Source: DATAEK01 sp036258055 (lineage in GTDB: Bacteria; Acidobacteriota; Vicinamibacteria; Vicinamibacterales; 2-12-FULL-66-21). From it: a stretch of DNA of 7,344 nt. Shown here in pieces: positions 1-5,795 of the stretch (positions are counted from its first letter, which is position 1; every line of letters starts with the position of its first letter). A program made the translations under genes and the position numbers. The notes under the pieces were generated by a model. The model searched no databases, was not told the DNA's origin, and saw only the letters and a program-made list of their open reading frames with translations. Location of the stretch: assembly GCA_036258055.1 (NCBI GenBank), contig DATAEK010000169.1:1-7344 (forward strand), in the 5' to 3' direction.

Positions 1-988
1 TCGCGGGCGGCGCCTGCTCGACCAGCGCGTCGAGAATCGCCGCGTGGTCCACCAACACGACGCCCGTTGGCACGACGCCACCCGCATTCGGCGATTCGAG
101 CACCCAATGAATCGGCCGGTCCGCGTGCCAGGTCTTGTCGACCTCGACCGGGTCGAGCCCAAGGCCGACGACGAGATCCGCTGCGGCAATCGCGTCGCAC
201 ATGACGCCGTCCGCCGCCATCCCGCCGGCCACGCCGACGAAGTTCGCGGCGGTCTCGTCAACGATGCCCTTGACCTTCGGCGTCACCGCCACCGGCAGGT
301 TCCATTCGCTCACCCACCGCCGTATCCGCGCCGCATTCGCCGGGTCGATGCTGAGCCCAATCACGACCAGCGGCCGCTTCGCGCTCCCGAGCGCAGCCCT
401 GAGCGCGTGTGCCTGCCCGCGAACCTCCGTGGTGGCTGAACCCTGAACCTTCGAGCTTGAACCCTGAGCCGCGAGCGTCTGCGTGCCCATCGATGGCTTG
501 AGCGCTTCACGAGCGGAGAGCGTGAGATAGGACGCGCCGAAGGGGCGCTCCATGCACCTCTCCAGCGCGCGCGGCACGACATCGAAGACGTTGCCGCCGG
601 TGATCGTGTCCACGTACCGCGCGACCGGCCGGTAGGCCTCGTGCAGTGGCAGCAGCTGGTGCGTGTGGCTGGCGGGAAAGTCGTCGGGGATCTGCGCCGA
701 GATCGCGAGCAGCGGCTCCTGATCGAGGTACGAGTTGCACAACGGCAGCATCAGGTTGGCCGCGCCCGGCCCCAGCGTCGTCAACACGACGCCCGGCTGG
801 CCGCGCAGCTTCCCGTACACCGCCGCGGCGATGCCGGCGTTCGACTCGTGACGCATCAGTACGAAGTCGACGCCGGCGCGCCGGAGCTCGTCCATCAACA
901 CGAGCACCTCGCCACCCGGCAGTCCGAACACTCGTCTGATGCCGGCATCGGCAAGAATCCTGGCGGTCGCGGCTGCGGTAGAGGTCAT
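1..988 (-). CDS. Thiamine diphosphate-dependent enzyme, acetolactate synthase-like (partial, N-terminal part)
   Basis: The minus strand is open from the ATG at 988 to the left edge without a stop (329 codons), so the C-terminal part lies outside the window. Residues 1-165 match the N-terminal pyrimidine-binding domain of ThDP enzymes. FGLPGGEV is at about 21-28. RHES at 46-49 supplies the glutamate (E48) that activates the cofactor in this superfamily. TLGPGAANL at 71-79 is the usual GPG(A/G)xN segment, and LLAISAQ is at 93-99. Residues 190-329 resemble the central domain (LVVIG at 207-211, DLVVGLGLDPVE at 271-282). The C-terminal PP-binding domain is not seen. Known members are acetolactate synthases and related 2-oxoacid decarboxylases or carboligases; the substrate cannot be read from this half. 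The start at 988 fits the usual distance to the first motif, although the frame stays open upstream to an ATG at 1231. The linker at residues 173-184 is encoded by a 7-bp tandem repeat. No clear Shine-Dalgarno is present. Confidence 0.88.
   Translation of the reverse strand, partial: MTSTAAATARILADAGIRRVFGLPGGEVLVLMDELRRAGVDFVLMRHESNAGIAAAVYGKLRGQPGVVLTTLGPGAANLMLPLCNSYLDQEPLLAISAQIPDDFPASHTHQLLPLHEAYRPVARYVDTITGGNVFDVVPRALERCMERPFGASYLTLSAREALKPSMGTQTLAAQGSSSKVQGSATTEVRGQAHALRAALGSAKRPLVVIGLSIDPANAARIRRWVSEWNLPVAVTPKVKGIVDETAANFVGVAGGMAADGVMCDAIAAADLVVGLGLDPVEVDKTWHADRPIHWVLESPNAGGVVPTGVVLVDHAAILDALVEQAPPA
437..471. repeat. Five-unit 7-bp tandem repeat inside the ThDP enzyme gene
   Basis: Five consecutive heptamers are visible on the plus strand: TGAACCC, TGAACCT, TCGAGCT, TGAACCC and TGAGCCG. 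On the coding (minus) strand the consensus is GGGTTCA. The array encodes residues 173-184 of the ThDP enzyme, a small-residue, Gly/Ser/Gln-containing stretch between the first and central domains. From memory, arrays of this heptamer are scattered through many Acidobacteriota-like genomes, in and out of genes; that is not something this window can show. The repeat keeps the reading frame open. Confidence 0.75.
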
Positions 989-1050
989 TGGCGCATATGT
1001 TAAGTCGGGACGGGATGCCGCTGTTTCAGGCGCGCGCAGGACACCGCAGC

Positions 1051-1231
1051 TTACTTGGCTTCGTACGCAGCGCTCGCAGACCTGACAGTCTGCAAGCGTG
1101 AACAGAATCGTCGACTTCTCCGCTGCCGTTAGCCGCGCGATCTTGTCTATCCCAGCCTTCTCTAATCTCAGTGCTGCCTCAACCGTCGCGGCGAACACGA
1201 CCTTGACTTCGCATTCTGCGATCGAAATCAT
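1051..1231 (-). other. Protein-like minus-strand stretch in the intergenic gap (possible N-terminal extension or gene remnant)
   Basis: On the minus strand an ATG at 1231 opens a frame that runs without a stop into the ThDP enzyme (81 extra codons before its likely start at 988). About the first 58 of these residues read like a real charged and hydrophobic protein (for example FAATVEAALRLEKAGIDKI), ending with a CxxCxxC cluster. The following 20 residues look like random intergenic sequence. Rarer codons for this window (AGA, TTA, CTA, ATA) occur here. In the +1 frame there is a plausible natural end, SAAYEAK then TAA at 1053-1051, so a small decayed or frameshifted gene is one reading. A start this far upstream is unusual for ThDP enzymes. 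I do not recognise a family. Confidence 0.2.
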
Positions 1232-1237
1232 TGTTCC

Positions 1238-3427
1238 GTGGCTGCGCCCGGACAATGGACGTCGATCGGGCCCACTCGCATCGACGACGGTGGTCTTGGG
1301 GCGATCGGACGCATTCACGCGATCGCCGTACATCCCGCAACACCGACGACGCTGTACGTTGGGGGTCCTGGCTGCGGCATCTGGAAGACCACCGACGGCG
1401 GCGCATCCTGGGCGTCCGTAGGCGATACCCTGCCCAACCTGGTGCTGGCCGCACTGGCCATCGATCCGGTGACGCCGTCGCGCGTCTATGCGGTGCTGGC
1501 GGGCACGGGCATTTTTCGCTCCAACGACGGCGCCGCGACCTGGACGAAGATCTCCGGCGATCTCGGCACACCGCAAGGAGCCGGCGTGCTGATCGTCGAT
1601 CCAAAAACGCCCTCGCGCCTCTTTGTGACGGCCGCCGGGAACGGCGTCTTCCGCTCGACCGACTCCGGCGTGACGTGGACTCGCGTGAAGACCGGATCGG
1701 TCAGCGACCTGATCATGGATCCCTCGAACCCGAACGTGCTGTATGCCGGTCTGCAGAGCGACGGCGTCTACAAGACGAGGACGGGCGGTGAGGGTGGCGA
1801 CCCCGCATGGATCAAGTTGTCCGGGCTGCCCGCGAGCGGGTTCGTGCGCGTCACACTCGCCCTGTGCGCCGCGGCACCGACGACGGTCTACGCCGGCCTG
1901 AGCGGATCCCCGTTCCGGCTCTTTCGCGCCACCGACGGCGCCACGTTCTCCCTGCGTTTCACGGCGGCGTCCTCCATCTACAATCCCTGGCTGGGCGCGG
2001 ATCCGGCCGACCCCTCCATCGTTTACATCCTGAGCGCGAATTTCCAACGCTCCATCGATGGGGGCGCTACCGTCGTGGTCACGAGCGGTGATTTGCACGA
2101 GTGTCAGAAATTTGCCCTCGACCCGGTCACGCCGGGCGTGATCTACGTCGGCCGGGACAACGGGCTCTTCCGATCGCCGGACCGGGGCGTGACCTTCGCG
2201 CAGATCGGCAGCGGCATCGCCAACGTGGAGTTCTACGACGGGGCGCTCGCGGCGACCGATCCGAAATTGAGGATCGGCGGCACCCAGGACAACGGCACGA
2301 TCAAGAACGACAGCACGAGCCTGATCTGGAAGGAATTCCAGGGCGGCGACGGCGGCACGGTCGACATTGATCCGACGAACGCCCAGATCTTCTACGCGAT
2401 GGGCCAGTACGCCAGCAGCATCACCCGGTCGACGAACGGCGGCGGGAGTGTCTCCAACTTCGCCGCTGGCCTTCCGACGGGGTCGGTCTGCTTCAACCTT
2501 CATTTCATGGTCCATCCCAAGACGCCGGCGACGCTGCTCGCCTCGTGCACGTCGCTGTGGCGGATCACGTCACCGAGCGGGACCTGGACGGCCATCTTCA
2601 CGCCGCCCAACGACTTGATCGTGCGATCGGCGGTCGATCCGTCGGTCGATCTCTATTACGCGGGATCGTCGAGCGGCAAGCTATACGCGGGGCCCGGAGG
2701 CGCGTCGTTCCAGCAGGTGTTCGCGCATCCGGCCAGCGCGGGCTTCAGCGACATCCGCGTGGATCCCGACAATTTTCCCGTCGTCTACGCGACATTCGGC
2801 GGTGGCGGTGCGGGTCGTGTCTATCGGTTGACGCGCTCGGCGCCTGTTCCAGCGACCATGGCCGTGAATGACATCACGTCCAACCTGCCGCCCGGACTGT
2901 CGGCGAAGACCATCACTGTCGATCGCATGGCGCCGTTCACGGTGTACGTGGGGACCAACCAGGGCGTCTATCGGGGCGCATCAACGAACAAGGGAGCGAC
3001 CTGGACCTGGATCGCCTACAACCAGGGGATGCCGCTGGCCATCGTCACCAGCCTCGATGTGCACCCGACCAGCGGGGTGATGTTCGCGGCCACCTACGGC
3101 CGGAGCGCGTACGTCGTGGACACCGACTGGCCGATCGGAACGCTGGCGAACGCACAGGGCCGAATATCGTTCTTGCGAGTGCACGACGTTGGAACCGGCT
3201 TCGGACCCCCGACGGACTTCATCGACGGCGAGGTCGTGATCCAACTCGACACGCTGCCTGGACGGGGCTTCGGTTTTCAGCTGCGCGCCGATACCAATGA
3301 ATCCGTGGCGCACGGGATGCTGGATCTCCTGCGCGTCGCGTTCGAACGCAACAGCCGCGTGAGCATCGACTACATCAGGACGGGACTGCGCAACGGCCGC
3401 ATTCTGCGCGTCGCGGATCTGCCGTAA
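1238..3427 (+). CDS. Sortilin/BNR-type beta-propeller protein with a novel C-terminal domain
   Basis: A 729-residue protein. Residues 1-635 are a chain of Asp-box (BNR) repeats of the form (W/F)(R/K)S(T/N)DGGxxW, seen near 49-58, 92-102, 138-147, 229-236, 271-278, 310-320, 395-404 and 578-590. They alternate with strands of the form DPxTPxxxYxG (75-84, 121-130, 161-171, 255-263, 295-304, 377-386, 508-518). GGTQDNGT (347-354) and GGDGG (369-373) are hallmarks of bacterial sortilin/VPS10-like propellers, and AATYGRSAY (617-625) is the usual closing strand. Eleven or so repeats imply a ten-bladed ring or two smaller propellers. Such propellers usually act outside the cell in carbohydrate or protein binding; no glycosidase catalytic pair can be assigned. 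Residues 642-729 form a separate domain repeated in the next gene. The GTG at 1238 is the only start after the in-frame TAA at 1163-1165. It gives no signal peptide, which is odd because the protein begins like a mature secreted form. No Shine-Dalgarno is visible. Confidence 0.9.
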   Translation: MAAPGQWTSIGPTRIDDGGLGAIGRIHAIAVHPATPTTLYVGGPGCGIWKTTDGGASWASVGDTLPNLVLAALAIDPVTPSRVYAVLAGTGIFRSNDGAATWTKISGDLGTPQGAGVLIVDPKTPSRLFVTAAGNGVFRSTDSGVTWTRVKTGSVSDLIMDPSNPNVLYAGLQSDGVYKTRTGGEGGDPAWIKLSGLPASGFVRVTLALCAAAPTTVYAGLSGSPFRLFRATDGATFSLRFTAASSIYNPWLGADPADPSIVYILSANFQRSIDGGATVVVTSGDLHECQKFALDPVTPGVIYVGRDNGLFRSPDRGVTFAQIGSGIANVEFYDGALAATDPKLRIGGTQDNGTIKNDSTSLIWKEFQGGDGGTVDIDPTNAQIFYAMGQYASSITRSTNGGGSVSNFAAGLPTGSVCFNLHFMVHPKTPATLLASCTSLWRITSPSGTWTAIFTPPNDLIVRSAVDPSVDLYYAGSSSGKLYAGPGGASFQQVFAHPASAGFSDIRVDPDNFPVVYATFGGGGAGRVYRLTRSAPVPATMAVNDITSNLPPGLSAKTITVDRMAPFTVYVGTNQGVYRGASTNKGATWTWIAYNQGMPLAIVTSLDVHPTSGVMFAATYGRSAYVVDTDWPIGTLANAQGRISFLRVHDVGTGFGPPTDFIDGEVVIQLDTLPGRGFGFQLRADTNESVAHGMLDLLRVAFERNSRVSIDYIRTGLRNGRILRVADLP
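3161..3424 (+). repeat. Fused copy (copy A) of the FLRVHDVGTGFGPP domain
   Basis: This stretch encodes residues 642-729 of the propeller protein and is paralogous to 3463-3729. By hand alignment about 55 of 88 residues are identical. The first 26 positions are nearly invariant: FLRVHDVGTGFGPP, then DFID and EVVI. The FGFQLR, GMLDLLR and IDY blocks are also kept. The second half has diverged and needs one gap. I know no named family for it. Predicted strands followed by one amphipathic helix (GMLDLLRxAF) suggest a small alpha/beta fold. Confidence 0.85.
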
Positions 3428-3438
3428 AGGCGGAAATC

Positions 3439-3732
3439 ATGGCATTGCTCGAATCGTCAGGAAGACTCACGTTCTTGAGGGTGCACGACGTCGGGACCGG
3501 TTTCGGACCTCCGTCCGATTTCATCGATGTCGAGGTCGTGATCAAGCTGGACACCAAACCGAACAATGCATTCGGATTCCAGCTGCGGAACGACAACAAC
3601 CGCCCGCCGCGTGCCGGCATGCTCGACCTGCTGCGCGATGCCTTCAACCACAATTGGGTGGTGCTGATCGATTACAACCTGGACCCCGGAAAGACGAACG
3701 GCGTCATCATTCGCACTGCGCTCACCAAGTAG
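3439..3732 (+). CDS. Stand-alone small protein of the FLRVHDVGTGFGPP domain family
   Basis: A 97-residue protein that is essentially one copy of the domain ending the upstream propeller protein. Residues 9-97 align with its residues 642-729 at roughly 60 percent identity, with an 8-residue leader (MALLESSG). Conserved blocks are FLRVHDVGTGFGPP (12-25), DFID (27-30), EVVI (32-35), FGFQLR (45-50), GMLDLLR (60-66) and IDY (78-80). There is no signal peptide, membrane segment or cysteine, so this copy looks cytosolic unless exported by an unusual route. The ATG lies 11 bases after the propeller stop, preceded by AAAGGCGGA as a likely ribosome-binding site, so the two are almost certainly one operon. 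The function is unknown. Strict conservation of the GTGFGPP loop and the acidic DFIDxE motif suggests a binding site, as inference only. Confidence 0.88.
   Translation: MALLESSGRLTFLRVHDVGTGFGPPSDFIDVEVVIKLDTKPNNAFGFQLRNDNNRPPRAGMLDLLRDAFNHNWVVLIDYNLDPGKTNGVIIRTALTK
3463..3729 (+). repeat. Stand-alone copy (copy B) of the FLRVHDVGTGFGPP domain
   Basis: Direct paralogue of 3161-3424, about 300 bases downstream in the same orientation. The nucleotide match is strong in the first ~75 bases (for example GTGCACGACGT and GAGGTCGTGATC shared) and fades afterwards. Many silent differences show that the duplication is not recent. Confidence 0.85.
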
Positions 3733-3778
3733 GTCCTGTTGGGCGAGACCGACGTCGCATCCATTCACCCACCGGCCA

Positions 3779-4027
3779 TCACGCGGGTGTGGCGCTGCTC
3801 GGGTCGTTGTAGGCGCGACAGAGCTTGCAGCGAATCACGGAGTTCCTGACGCGTCGTCCGGGCATACCTGTCACCAGCAGGGCGCCGCACTGGCCACAGT
3901 ACAGGTCGCCACCCGCCGCATCGGCACCCTCCATCTCCTTGGTGCCAGGGGCATCGAAGTCGATGACGACGCTCGCGGCGCCGGGTTCCGGTGCGGCAAC
4001 GATTTTCAGACGAAAGATGTTCGGCAT
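3779..4027 (-). CDS. Small zinc-ribbon protein
   Basis: An 82-residue protein starting MPNIFRLKIV. A frame extension to 4105 gives only low-complexity, unlikely residues, so the ATG at 4027 is preferred, although its ribosome-binding site is weak. The first half (1-30) looks like a beta hairpin with VVIDFDAPG at 20-28. The second half has two CxxC knuckles, YCGQCG (C44, C47) and RCKLCRAYND (C67, C70), 19 residues apart. This is the spacing of a zinc ribbon that binds one zinc or iron ion. The C-terminal segment after the second knuckle, with a Tyr-Asn, resembles small rubredoxin-like or RNA/DNA-binding ribbons, but no family is certain. It converges on the solo-domain gene with a 46-base gap and no recognisable strong terminator. 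The product is probably cytosolic; the role is unknown. Confidence 0.75.
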   Translation of the reverse strand: MPNIFRLKIVAAPEPGAASVVIDFDAPGTKEMEGADAAGGDLYCGQCGALLVTGMPGRRVRNSVIRCKLCRAYNDPSSATPA

Positions 4028-4210
4028 GTGAAGACCACCGTCGGTATCATCTGACCTGGCGCGTGACTTGTCCAGCGCATCAACACCGTGCTGTGCCCGG
4101 CGCACCTATGCGCTGTTGGTCGCCCTGCGACTGCGCAGTAAAAATCAGTCCATTGGAGCCGCGAGACTCAAAATGCTTGAAGCTGTCTCATAAACCTGAT
4201 GCTCGTTCCA

Positions 4211-4313
4211 AGGTGCGAGCGAGCGTTGCGAGCGAGCCACGCGAACGGAGCGCGCCGGCGAAGCGGCGCGCGAGAGAGCGTGTACGGGAGTCCGAGGGGC
4301 GAAGCCCCTCGGA
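4211..4313. repeat. GC-rich multi-hairpin interspersed repeat (REP-like)
   Basis: The element has three parts. First, an 11-base direct repeat TGCGAGCGAGC occurs at 4214-4224 and 4227-4237. Second, a hairpin pairs GCGCGCC (4250-4256) with GGCGCGC (4265-4271) around a GGCGAAGC core. Third, a perfect hairpin pairs TCCGAGGGGC (4291-4300) with GCCCCTCGGA (4304-4313) around GAA. Both hairpins share the GC-GAA-GC tip. Its minus-strand translation (SEGLRPSDS, then SLARRFAGALRSRGSLA) is a string I associate with repeat-derived spurious hypothetical proteins in many GC-rich genomes. This supports a dispersed repeat rather than a unique regulator. It could be a REP element, a small non-autonomous mobile element, or a transcription-attenuating structure ahead of the STAS gene. 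Confidence 0.65.
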
Positions 4314-4344
4314 TAAGATTTGTCCGGCTCGGCCGCGCCGTGAA

Positions 4345-4350
4345 GATAAT
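4345..4350 (+). promoter_or_regulatory. Candidate -10 hexamer (GATAAT) for the STAS gene
   Basis: GATAAT ends five bases before the ATG at 4356, and no Shine-Dalgarno lies between. A start point 6-7 bases downstream of a -10 box would fall on or near the ATG, implying a leaderless or near-leaderless mRNA. A weak TTGTCC lies at 4320-4325, giving a slightly long 19-base spacer. Confidence 0.3.
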
Positions 4351-4355
4351 CCGCC

Positions 4356-4718
4356 ATGACCGAATTGAAGCTGACGATCGAGGAACGGCGCGCCGGTGAC
4401 GTGACCGTCCTCGTCCTGACGGGAGCAATGCTGCTCGATGATGGGGATCTGGCATTCCGGAAACGGATTCACGATCTCATCGATCGAGGCTCGGCCAAGA
4501 TCGTGCTCGATCTCGGCGGTGTCACGTACATCGACAGTTCCGGAGTGGGCATGCTCGTCGCGAAGTTGAAAACGCTGAAGGAGTACGGCGGCGACATGAA
4601 GCTGCTGCATCTCAACCGGCGTGCTGAGAGCTTGCTCGGCATGCTGAAGCTCCTGATCGTGTTCGAGACATTTCAGGACCAGGATGCGGCGGTGCGCAGC
4701 TTCGCCCGACCGGTGTGA
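4356..4718 (+). CDS. STAS-domain anti-sigma factor antagonist
   Basis: A 120-residue single-domain protein covering the usual length of the SpoIIAA/RsbV family. The STAS fold is recognisable: an opening strand VTVLVLTGAMLLDDG (16-30), IVLDLGGVTYIDSSGVGML (49-67), and GGDMKLLHLN (78-87). The DSSGVG motif places S61 at the position of the phosphorylated serine of B. subtilis SpoIIAA (S58). In the known partner-switching scheme, the unphosphorylated antagonist binds an anti-sigma kinase and frees the sigma factor, and phosphorylation by that kinase switches it off. No kinase (RsbW/SpoIIAB), phosphatase or sigma gene is present in the window, so the partner is elsewhere. The usual E/D pair after TG (TGELD) is here TGAMLLDDGD, so the helix-1 region is atypical. 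The start is supported by the strand immediately following and by a -10-like box just upstream. The product is cytosolic. Confidence 0.9.
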   Translation: MTELKLTIEERRAGDVTVLVLTGAMLLDDGDLAFRKRIHDLIDRGSAKIVLDLGGVTYIDSSGVGMLVAKLKTLKEYGGDMKLLHLNRRAESLLGMLKLLIVFETFQDQDAAVRSFARPV

Positions 4719-4720
4719 CG

Positions 4721-4766
4721 CAGGCACCATCGCGTACGGCCGAGCGCAACGATCGATGGTCGCCTG
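4721..4766 (+). terminator. Inverted repeat after the STAS gene, possible terminator
   Basis: CAGGCACCATCG (4721-4732) pairs with CGATGGTCGCCTG (4754-4766), 12 base pairs with one bulged C, around a 21-base loop. It starts two bases after the STAS stop codon. No T-tract follows, so it is not a canonical intrinsic terminator. It may protect the mRNA 3' end or form a Rho-independent-like pause. Confidence 0.35.
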
Positions 4767-4912
4767 GTGATCGTCGAGCACGGCGCCTGGATTGTCTAAG
4801 CAAATCAGGAACGACCTTGGCCGCGTGATGGGTGTCGTCAGGCGTCAGTTCTGCCTTCGACGAACGTGGACGGTTGACACCTGATGCGCCTGCGGCATCC
4901 CCGATTCGGCAG

Positions 4913-4918
4913 TAGAAT
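4913..4918 (+). promoter_or_regulatory. Candidate -10 hexamer (TAGAAT) for the exported protein gene
   Basis: TAGAAT ends seven bases before the ATG at 4926, again with no Shine-Dalgarno. This is the same layout as at the STAS gene and is consistent with a leaderless message. A perfect TTGACA at 4874-4879 is too far away (33 bases) to be its -35 element. Confidence 0.28.
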
Positions 4919-4925
4919 TCCGCTG

Positions 4926-5756
4926 ATGAGGGTGCTCGCGCTCATGGCCGTCGTGCCCGCGCTACTCACGCAGGCCGCCAATCCTTCCCCTCCCAACCTG
5001 TTGAATGCCGCGCGCACACTGACGAAGACCGAGATTGAGACCATTCTCAGCGCGTCGCGTCAAGCGCTTGTCGCAAAGACATTCCATTTGGCATACATCC
5101 CCGGCAACCAGGGGCCGGACGTTCTAATGGGACGCGCCGGACAGCCGAAGATAATCCGCTGGGCCGGGGCGATCGAGGGAGGCACCGTCGGCGGTGTGGT
5201 GTTCAGCGACGTCACCTCCGGCCGTCCCGTTGAGACCCGCTGGCGCCGCGAGTTCATCGAAATTATCGACTTCACCGACCGCTTCGCCCGCCGTTGCGGC
5301 GAATCCGCCGGGCAAGGAGAGCTCGTGGTCGAGTACAAACTGGATGTCTGGACAAAAGAATGGACGACGACTGCACGGCAGCGTTATGCCCGCGATTTCG
5401 GGGGGGCGGGAATCGCGCCGATATTCGAAATGCTGCAAGGGGATGGGCCTATAGCAAGCGGGGAACGGCGCAGGATTAGCGGCCGTTCGGCACGCGCGTT
5501 GATCTCGCCGTGGACACCGCCGGCGCTCACGTTCGTTGGACCGCCGCTCCTCACCGGCGACCCGATCCCGAACGCTGTGGGCAAACCGGCCCCTAACGAC
5601 GCGGTGCAATCGCTTTGGATTGACATCGAGTCACTGCTCCCGCTGCGTTGGGAGGCATCCAAGCGCGGCTCACCCGCCTACGGCTACGACTTTCGATACC
5701 AAACGGTTGATCTTCGACCACCCGCTGGTATCGATTCGCCGGAATGCATTCGCTAG
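4926..5756 (+). CDS. Exported protein of unknown function
   Basis: A 276-residue protein from the ATG at 4926. An in-frame ATG at 4884 adds 14 basic residues ahead of the signal and is less likely. Residues 1-18 (MRVLALMAVVPALLTQAA) form a short signal peptide with a probable cut near AQAA/NPS-like residues, placing the product in the periplasm or outside. The mature part is mixed alpha/beta without membrane helices. Two cysteines, C124 and C274 (SPECI, three residues from the end), could form a disulfide. The C-terminal block LWIDIESLLPLRWEASKRG (230-248), then YGYDFRYQ (252-259), then DLRPP (262-266) resembles a type of secreted protein I associate with Acidobacteriota. It is also loosely like outer-membrane lipoprotein-sorting domains (LolA-like), where a W(I/L)D strand precedes a xPLR strand. 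I cannot name a family. It appears to be monocistronic: the next gene is on the opposite strand. Confidence 0.8.
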   Translation: MRVLALMAVVPALLTQAANPSPPNLLNAARTLTKTEIETILSASRQALVAKTFHLAYIPGNQGPDVLMGRAGQPKIIRWAGAIEGGTVGGVVFSDVTSGRPVETRWRREFIEIIDFTDRFARRCGESAGQGELVVEYKLDVWTKEWTTTARQRYARDFGGAGIAPIFEMLQGDGPIASGERRRISGRSARALISPWTPPALTFVGPPLLTGDPIPNAVGKPAPNDAVQSLWIDIESLLPLRWEASKRGSPAYGYDFRYQTVDLRPPAGIDSPECIR

Positions 5757-5795
5757 GCTGGGAACACTCGTCCAATACGCCGTGAGCTTCAGCCC

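Larger units (their letters stand above)
4028..4355. other. Non-coding gap between the zinc-ribbon and STAS genes
   Basis: I see no gene here. The left half (4028-4195) contains an imperfect hairpin at 4163-4189: GAGAC and TCAA pair with TTGA and GTCTC around a small loop and a four-base bulge. The right half is filled by a GC-rich multi-hairpin repeat (4211-4313) and the promoter region of the STAS gene. Reading frames through this region on either strand are Arg-, Ala- and Ser-rich and look spurious. Confidence 0.6.

Noticed and set aside
44..1003. Plus-strand open frames opposite the ThDP enzyme
   Set aside because: They are Arg/Pro/Ala-rich antisense readings of a clearly conserved minus-strand enzyme and show no motif.
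1238..3160. Catalytic sialidase or GH74 glycosidase
   Set aside because: Asp boxes alone are structural. I could not assign the arginine triad of sialidases or the paired catalytic aspartates of GH74.
1179..3313. Several open frames on both strands across the propeller gene
   Set aside because: Frameshifted or antisense shadows of the 729-residue protein, with Arg-rich composition typical of high-GC off-frame reading.
4140..4195. A tRNA-like fold in the A-rich stretch before the hairpin repeat
   Set aside because: Only a bulged hairpin can be drawn. There is no acceptor stem, T-loop consensus or anticodon arm in the right places.
4211..4313. Integron attC site or intrinsic terminator
   Set aside because: There are no R and L core sites around a gene cassette. 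The perfect hairpin is followed by TAAGATT rather than a T-tract, and it faces into a downstream gene rather than ending one.
4188..4781. 197-residue minus-strand frame covering the STAS gene
   Set aside because: It is antisense to the STAS domain, and its last third is the translated hairpin repeat. The STAS product explains the region.
5124..5662. Minus-strand frames opposite the exported protein
   Set aside because: They have no start signal and no motif, while the plus-strand frame has a signal peptide and natural composition.
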